DNA of 64,000 bases from Amaurobius ferox (taxonomy: Eukaryota > Arthropoda > Arachnida > Araneae > Amaurobiidae): the NCBI GenBank assembly GCA_951213105.1, contig OX578136.1, positions 155,875,178 through 155,939,177 of the forward strand, read 5' to 3'. Below the pieces are notes generated by a model. That model searched no databases, was not told where the DNA came from, and saw only the letters and a list, made by a program, of their open reading frames with translations. Position numbers and translations under genes: made by a program. Shown in pieces: positions 58,300 to 64,000 of this stretch; within the stretch, counting starts at the first letter, position 1; every line of letters begins with the position of its first letter.

Positions 58300-59275
58300 T
58301 ATTAATAAACAAGAAAGATCCATCATGCATAAAGCATTGATTATGAAACACTTTCCAACTTCAATGCAATTTTATTTAAACATCTCTCAAATGCGATAGA
58401 TTCCTCGGTAATATTTTTAAAATTATCATAATACTACATTAATTTATTATATTTGAAAACTTCATCGAAGAAAATGAACTTCATTCAAATGACGGCATTG
58501 AAATATAAATTGCCTGGTTTAAACATCTCTAAAATGCGATACATTCCTCGGTAATATTTTTAAAATTATCATAACACAACAATAATTTATTATATTTGAA
58601 AACTTCATCGAAAACAAATAAACTTTATTCAAATGACGTCATCGAAACATAAATCGCCTCTATATAAAAGCAGCATTTCATTAATAATCATTTTTCCAAT
58701 CGTTTAATTCATCACAATACTATAATAATTTATTTTATTTAAAAATTTGTTATCTACCATATTTATTTTAAAATGTCAAAACTTTCTCATATATAAAATA
58801 ATTAAACGCTTGGAAAGATATTTAATATATAATATATCTCTTTTTTCTTTCTGGAGGATATAACGAGAGTCAGAATTTAATTGAATTTGTTTTTCTCCCT
58901 ATATTAAGTAATTTTTATTTAAAAAACTACCTGACATATTTTACTGAAATTTTTTTATATATTTTATGGTATAATTTGAATATTTCCTAAAATTTTCGAA
59001 GCAATTTGTGCATTTTAAATTCGCTTAAAAATGTTTGAAACATTAGGTCCCATAGGATTCAATGTATTTCATTTTTTCAATCCCGGTTCAATCCAAAACT
59101 AATTGGGTGATATTATTCATTTATATTCCCATAGGTCCCATAGACCGTCTGAAAAACATACTGAAATTTCATTTCGATAAAGCCATTTTTACGACAGTTT
59201 ATCGTGCTAATGGACAGACAGACAGACAGAATGAACAAAGTCATAAACACTTTCAACTATGTTGTAAAGTGCTAA
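58300..59275 (+). repeat. Rep-D, near full-length copy
   Basis: It starts at ATAAACAAGAAAGATCCATC and has two internal CTCTxAAATGCGATA..TTCCTCGGTAATATTTTTAA blocks. From 58748 it follows the 27305-type variant (GTTATCTACCATATTTATTT) instead of the 38518-type centre. It ends with GACAGACAGACAGACAGAAT and the stem-loop CACTTTCAACTATGTTGTAAAGTG. The 121-codon frame 59062-59427 overlaps this end and is not a gene. Confidence 0.85.
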
Positions 59276-59985
59276 TAAAAATGTACAATTTAACATTTAA
59301 TAAAAAACATCATTCTGCAAACTATACGTTTTCTGAAAATTTATGTGAAGGAAATAATAGTATGTTGCTTAGCAACCAAATTAAATTAAATGTGTTTTAT
59401 TCAGCAGACTATTTGTATTCCATCTAACCCATTTAAATAAAGAAATGGATATAAAATTAATTTTATAAATGAACGGTATTTCAGTTTGGACTGGATTATT
59501 TCAGCGATGCCTTTGAAATGAGATTATTGATATTTTCAATTCCTGAAATTAACTGTTTTATTTCGGAACATATTTTTCAAGCTTCCATATTGTGTTTAGC
59601 TGTTTGTTGAAACACAATGAAAATGGTACGGGTATATTTTCAAATAGCATTTTCATTTTTAACATATATTGATCACATTTCATGTTCCTTGAAAATTTGT
59701 CTACAAATGGGATCAGGATGATATTTTTTTCAGACATGACGATGAGGGTAATTTTGTATAACGAAACCAGAGATTTTTACACTTTCTTTTAGGGGAATAA
59801 TATATGCTAAAACAATTTTTTGAAGGCTAATGTCATTTGGGATACTACAGGCATTTTCACATATTTTAAATTACGAGCAACGGCGGTTATAACTGCTAAT
59901 AATTAATGTATACACACAAAGGAATGAAGTTGAATCTTTCGGGAAAGTGGTATGAGGCCTGCATCAATTTTTCTCTACTTTAATA
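59276..59985 (+). repeat. Rep-B-related variant repeat
   Basis: The core matches 35760-36110 (AAATGGGATCAGGATGATAT, GTAATTTTGTATAACGAAA). It ends in GGGAAAGTGGTATGAGGCCTGCATC, a degraded version of the Rep-B hairpin end. Confidence 0.55.
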
Positions 59986-60390
59986 ACGACGGCTCTCCAA
60001 GTCCATCCTGAATTTAAATCTATTTTTTTCACATTAAAATAGCTTTGAACGATATCTTTACTGTGAACTAAACATGTTTCCATCGCACTCCTTTCTACCG
60101 AATTGAAAAGCTCATTGAGATGCGAAGCTCTAAAAGCTTGACGGGAAAATTTATTTTCTACCTAAATATTCGCTTCTTTTTATTTGTTGTCCCAGAACAT
60201 GAAAAAGGAAAACAGGTTTTACCATCTGAAGAAAAGTCAACACCAACTTTCGTGGACGGTTTTAGAAAACGACTTTCTTTCTTTTTTTTTTTTTTATTCA
60301 TTTAAGCAAGAAAGTAAGTATAATATATTTTGCTTTGAAAACTGAAAACTGCCTCAAATAAATTTAGGGACTAATCGTTTAAATAAAGAA
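59986..60390. other. Unassigned sequence
   Basis: The 61-codon frame 60120-60305 ends in a phenylalanine run from a poly-T tract and has no recognised domain. Confidence 0.4.
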
Positions 60391-60392
60391 TA

Positions 60393-60955
60393 TTACTTTC
60401 CCTACTTATATAATATAATGCATAATGAAAGTATTGTGACAGGGTGGAAAATTCGAATTCGAGTTTTCGACTGAAGAGCGCGTTTCAATCCTCTTTGGAT
60501 TCGAATCGAACGCTTTGGAGATGATGTCTTAGTTTTTGAGAGGATGTATTTGTGTGTGTGTATACATGTTAGTATTGTTCGTATGTTAGTGTGCATGTAT
60601 ATAACGTATATGTTCGTGAGTCTGTGGAAGCAATATCTCACGAATAAAAAAAACGTTTCGAAAAAATATAGATACCATTATTAGAATCATTGAATACTTG
60701 AACCCTTTGGATTTTAAACTGGATCGAATGTTCGGAAGACTCTTTCCCCAAATATTCAAATAAATATTTGAAAAAATCATTTAAAAATCCAGATCTGTAA
60801 TATGTAATTATAAATAAATAATCATTTCGAATATAATTCATTAATAGAAAACAATGGGCTGATCTTGGTAGTACATTTAACGAAATATCGCCAACTTGGC
60901 GACTTTTTGAAAATAATGCCAAATGACAAAAATGTTGTCAAATTGGCAAACCATG
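60393..60955 (+). repeat. Rep-A, diverged and truncated copy
   Basis: Altered palindromic start (ACTTTCCCTACTTATATAAT..), then AAAATTCGAATTCGAGTTTT and CGACTGAAGAGCGCGTTTC. An unusual GT/AT-rich tract follows, then GTCTGTGGAAGCAATATCTC. It fades near GCCAACTTGGCGACTTTTT (60890-60907). It is the most diverged Rep-A copy. Confidence 0.75.
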
Positions 60956-61069
60956 TTTTACTATAGCTAAAATGCTTGTTTTAAATCCCTGATTAACCCA
61001 AAATAGCGACATTATGGGTTTTGGGGCGGTTTTCTACAAATTATTAAACATATATTAAAATTCTTAAAT

Positions 61070-61145
61070 TTTCATTACTTTCAGTCCAAGATCTGTACAT
61101 CCCTTTAACCCAAGATCTATCTGTACATCCTTGTACATCCCTTAC
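61070..61145 (-). repeat. Short direct repeat, ACATCCxTxxACCCAAGATCT unit
   Basis: CAAGATCTGTACATCC(CT) occurs in two or three overlapping copies between 61087 and 61142. Confidence 0.6.
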
Positions 61146-61196
61146 CTCTACTTTTTGCAAACAGAACGTATGAAACCCTGTATTGACTGACTCCTG

Positions 61197-61198
<2 letters not shown>

Positions 61199-61241
<43 letters not shown>
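61199..61241. repeat. (TA)n microsatellite
   Basis: A TA run bounded by TACATACATA and TGTATG. Confidence 0.95.
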
Positions 61242-61246
<5 letters not shown>

Positions 61247-61294
61247 TTTTGTACATACAGTAGTTTATGCATAATTTTCGATTAAAATCCTTCA

Positions 61295-61296
<2 letters not shown>

Positions 61297-61332
<36 letters not shown>
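61297..61332. repeat. (TA)n microsatellite
   Basis: A TA run bounded by TTTTTATA and ATAATAATAG. Confidence 0.95.
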
Positions 61333-61334
<2 letters not shown>

Positions 61335-61525
61335 ATAGTTTGAAAATCTAATGATAGAATAGAGAGAAGTTGCAGCTCAAAAATCCTAACTTTAAAAAAT
61401 GCCTATGTAATAAAAATAAGTATTAAATAGAGAATCATTAATCAAATGGAAAATAAATGCAAATTGATAATCATCAAGCTAAAGATAATGAACAAATATC
61501 AATGGAATGGAATCGATAATTGAAA

Positions 61526-61561
61526 AACAAGTAAAATCCAAGCATTAAAGCTATACACTTG
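61526..61561 (-). repeat. Short hairpin downstream of hammerhead-like motif
   Basis: On the minus strand, ATCCAAG and CTTGGAT pair around TGTATAGCTTTAATG. It sits just 3' of the hammerhead-like motif and may be part of the Penelope-like terminal region. Confidence 0.45.
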
Positions 61562-61573
61562 GATAATCACTGA

Positions 61574-61625
61574 ACTTAAATAAATGAATTGTTCATTTTC
61601 AAAAAACTCTTCGTCAGGTCTAAGT
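61574..61625 (-). ncRNA. Putative hammerhead ribozyme of a Penelope-like element
   Basis: Minus strand. The core box CTGACGA (61617-61611) fits CUGANGA and the second box GAA+A lies at 61600-61597. Stem III is six perfect pairs (AATGAA/TTCATT) closed by a CAA loop. The base after it (61582, T) fits the NUH cleavage rule. Stem I pairs ACTTAGA with TTTAAGT (61625-61619 with 61580-61574, seven pairs, one G-U), leaving one C-A mismatch next to the core. Stem II is weak (AGAG facing TTTT). Penelope-like elements are known to carry hammerhead motifs, and this one lies on the same strand about 0.5 kb downstream of the reverse transcriptase remnant. The weak stem II makes present activity doubtful. 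Confidence 0.6.
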
Positions 61626-62128
61626 ATTTAATCAAATTGAACGCAAAATGTGATTTTTTGATTTTAGAGATAGATAATATCTATAAACTTTAAAAACTTG
61701 GACTACACACATATAGAAAAATAATAAAGGAAACAAAAATACCTGGAATAAAAAAACAGCAAGTGTGCTAACCATTGGAGCCCAAAATGAAGAGACCAGT
61801 GCTACCAATCGCAAAATTGAAAAGTAGAGATCCACTGTTGCCAAACGGCGTAACAAATAACAGTAATGCGAAAAGGCAATTAAAGATGATATTCTACATT
61901 AAGAGCTACGAAAGGACTATAAAATAATGGGGCGTATAATATAGTGAGGCTAATGTATAAGGGGATGTAAATACGATGTAATGTTAAATCAAGAGAATGT
62001 TGATGTCTGGTTAATATAAGATACAAAGAAGGGAATGCATGAATATTCAGCTAATCCAAACTTTTTAACAATACTATTTACTAAATATGCTGGATATTTA
62101 AATAAATTGCTAGTAATTTTTTGATTAT
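61626..62128 (-). other. Probable 3' non-coding part of the Penelope-like remnant
   Basis: Between the reverse transcriptase remnant and the hammerhead-like motif. Penelope-like elements often carry a GIY-YIG endonuclease after the reverse transcriptase; I see no such motif here. The 74-codon minus frame 61632-61856 is hydrophobic and unrecognised. Confidence 0.4.
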
Positions 62129-63498
62129 TTATATACTTAGCATGGAATTTTCTTCTGATAATCTATAAATTCTAAAAAGCTGATTAAGGATAATATTTCT
62201 AAACATTTGATTTGAATTGCAGGAATTAAATGGTAATATTTTATTAATGTTGAAATTAAAATAGTCTTTTTTATCATATAAATTAGTAACAATTCCATGA
62301 GTTGGTTCAATAATTAGATTTAAATCCAAAATATTAATATTATTAGTAATAGTAGCTTCATTAGGAGTTAATTCCAAATTGTCTGGATAGAAATCTATAT
62401 CTATGACATAATTTTTAGTATATACTAAACAAATCAGATCATCTCAACATATCTGTAAATTTTATAATCTATTGAAGTAAAAGAATGTTCATAATGGTAA
62501 AGATGTAAATTAGCTAACATACTGCTACTGCAACCACCTTATGGAACCCCTGAGATTTGTAAGTATAATTTATTTCCTTGAAAAATATAATTATTGCTAG
62601 ACTGACGTTTATTAGATTTAAATAATTTAGTAGTAATTTACTCGCAGTAGTAGAGTAAGTATTATGACCACTAGTTACTGTTCTAAATTTAATAGGATTT
62701 TTATGAAATTTAGGAATAAACACTATATATGGAAATTTAAGAAATTTATATTTAATATATAAATAACTACACATACTGATAATTTTCAATTTGATACTAT
62801 TAATGGAATGTGAATCCAGTTTAAACAGCCTATTATTCTTTAAATAATCTGACAGAAATTGTATATAGACTTTTTTACAGATAATAGCATAATTATTAGA
62901 GGCTTTATCAACATATGTGATAACAAAAGATCTCTGTAAATCATTAATGGTGTGTTTTATATTATTAATATTATATATAGATCTAGACAATTTAATACTA
63001 CAAATAGTATTTTTAATAAATTGCAATAAAGTAAATTTCCACATATTAAATGCCTCTAAATGCAAAGTATATTTTGAAGCTAATCTATAAATATATTTAT
63101 CAAGGTCAAGATTTATCGCCTTTAAAACTTTAAAATAATTATTACAAGATGGTAACCTGAATTTAGTGCCAAATGACATAATAATTCTTAAGGTGTCATC
63201 TTTAACTATGACTAAGTATCTTGTAACTATATACCCCAAGTGTGGATTTATATATTTAGCAAATTTGTTTACATTGCAAATACAATAATTATATACATTT
63301 GACATGGAATCATTATCTATAGAGAGAGATTGTGAAATTGTATTATAATTACAAATAGATCTACCAATAGGCTTATTGTATTTAAAAGTCTTTGAAACAC
63401 TCAAATCTACAATAGGTAATAAATGTTTGAACTTGTTAAATAGATTTCCAAAATTTATAGAATTATAAATTCGATGCTTAAAAGAAATTATTTAATAT
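62129..63498 (-). pseudogene. Penelope-like reverse transcriptase, decayed
   Basis: The first frame (open from about 63498 to 62514; no clear start) has RSICNYNTISQ, a CICN cysteine pair, GYIVTRYLVIV, SFGTKFRLPS, then TYVDKASNNYAIICKK (about residues 163-178 of the 296-codon part) and FIPKFHKNPIKFRTVTSG (about 229-246). These match the N-terminal and finger region of Penelope-like reverse transcriptases. The sequence then changes frame near 62600-62625 with loss of the palm segment carrying the first catalytic aspartate. It resumes as KLYLQISGVP-stop-GGCSSS and MLANLHLYHYEHSF (stop at 62539-62541). The YVDD catalytic box is split by two extra bases at 62444-62445. The C-terminal part (to 62129) keeps the LYDKKDYFNFNI and LNQLFRIYRL motifs. 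It is inactive, and the family assignment to Penelope-like is by motif pattern only. Confidence 0.8.
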
Positions 63499-63499
63499 A

Positions 63500-63635
63500 C
63501 TAGCAGAGATTACCCGGCGTTTTTTGGGATTTATGATGCAAAACTCTGATAAAAATTACACCGGAGCATATAGGGTCGGGAATCTTATACATTGTTCTTT
63601 CACTGTAAAAGAAGTAAATTCATTGCATTATGTAA
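63500..63635 (+). repeat. Unidentified repeat tail and Rep-A end scrap
   Basis: TACTAGCAGAGATTACCCGG and CGTTTTTTGGG at 63498-63530 look like the edge of a dispersed element. TTCTTTCACTGTAAAAGAAG and TAAATTCATTGCATTATGTA at 63594-63632 match the pre-terminal part of Rep-A in forward orientation, abutting a reverse copy. Confidence 0.45.
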
Positions 63636-63642
63636 GCACAAA

Positions 63643-64000
63643 AATCTGATGTGGGCAACACATGACTTTCCTTATATAATGTAATGAATTTACTATTTTT
63701 ACAGTAAAAAAAATAGTTTTTTCTTATAGTAGATACTAATATTCTTTCCAAGATATTGAATTTTCGACAATTAGTCGTCATTTTCATTGATTTAGCGTCA
63801 TTTTTATCCATTTGGCGAGATTTTCGTTACTTTGGCAACATTTCAAAAAGTCACCAAATTGGCGACATTCCGCCAAATTCGTCGCCAAAATCTCGCTAAG
63901 CATAATGGACTAAGAAAGAAGTTATTATTACAGCAGATAAATGACTATTGGAGTTCAAATACAAAAGTATTACTTAAAGTATATATTTTCATGAATGGAA
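63643..64000 (-). repeat. Rep-A, runs off the window end
   Basis: It starts AATCTGATGTGGGCAACACA and runs through CATTTTTATCCATTTGGCGA and GTCACCAAATTGGCGACATT to the TTCATGAATGGAA block at the window edge. It is collinear with 1999-2380. Confidence 0.85.

Noticed and set aside
1..64000. CRISPR array or prokaryotic operon
   Set aside because: No regularly spaced short direct repeats with unique spacers, no ribosome binding sites and no long coding frames; the sequence is eukaryotic in character.

Overview
This window looks like an AT-rich, gene-poor stretch of an invertebrate nuclear genome, most likely an arthropod. It holds mariner and Tc1-like DNA transposons, a jockey-like LINE tail, a Penelope-like reverse transcriptase remnant, tRNA-derived SINEs, satellite arrays and long microsatellites. 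The long microsatellites, target-site duplications from nested insertions and lack of any long open frame rule out a bacterial or viral genome. The host assignment is an inference from the element types; no host gene fixes it.

I find no intact host protein gene, rRNA or functional tRNA. Almost every short open frame is chance or lies inside a repeat. The recognisable coding remnants are: (1) a mariner transposase with a large internal deletion (about 6.5-7.4 kb); (2) two decayed Tc1-like transposases on the minus strand (10.8-12.1 kb and 47.5-48.9 kb); (3) a 5'-truncated LINE end (37.3-38.0 kb); (4) an unrecognised, frame-broken retrocopy-like segment with an A-rich tail (54.9-55.6 kb, minus); and (5) a degraded Penelope-like reverse transcriptase (62.1-63.5 kb, minus) with a probable hammerhead ribozyme about 0.5 kb downstream on the same strand.

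The bulk of the window is built from a few families of non-coding dispersed repeats, named here Rep-A, Rep-B, Rep-C and Rep-D. Rep-A and Rep-B, about 0.75-1 kb each, share a palindromic start (ACTTTCCTTATA..TATAAGGAAAGT) and a small hairpin end (GTGCTGCCCACATCAG) but have different interiors. Rep-C shares only the start. Rep-D is about 1.0-1.4 kb, with a GTCT microsatellite next to a terminal stem-loop. This layout (terminal hairpin, nearby microsatellite, subterminal inverted repeats, no coding capacity) resembles Helitron/Helentron-derived non-autonomous elements such as DINE-1/HINE, and is the best candidate here for an undescribed system.

Layout: 1-3 kb Rep-A/B and an LTR-like fragment; 3-6.3 kb Rep-D and paired GC-rich inverted repeats; 6.5-7.4 kb mariner; 10.8-12.1 kb Tc1 with a SINE inside; 14-18 kb Rep-A, SINE, a TIR element and Rep-C; 20.9 kb SINE; 22-28 kb Rep-A pair, LTR-like pieces, Rep-B and Rep-D; 29-30.7 kb a 219-bp satellite with three-monomer higher-order periodicity; 32 kb foldbacks; 34-45.8 kb Rep-D copies, Rep-C split by a LINE, a perfect 33-bp hairpin, an LTR-like piece and Rep-B; 47.5-48.9 kb Tc1; 52.5-54.4 kb Rep-A pair; 56.1-57.8 kb diverged 300-bp repeats hosting a hAT-like MITE; 58-60 kb Rep-D and a variant; 60.4-64 kb Rep-A, Penelope-like remnant and Rep-A.
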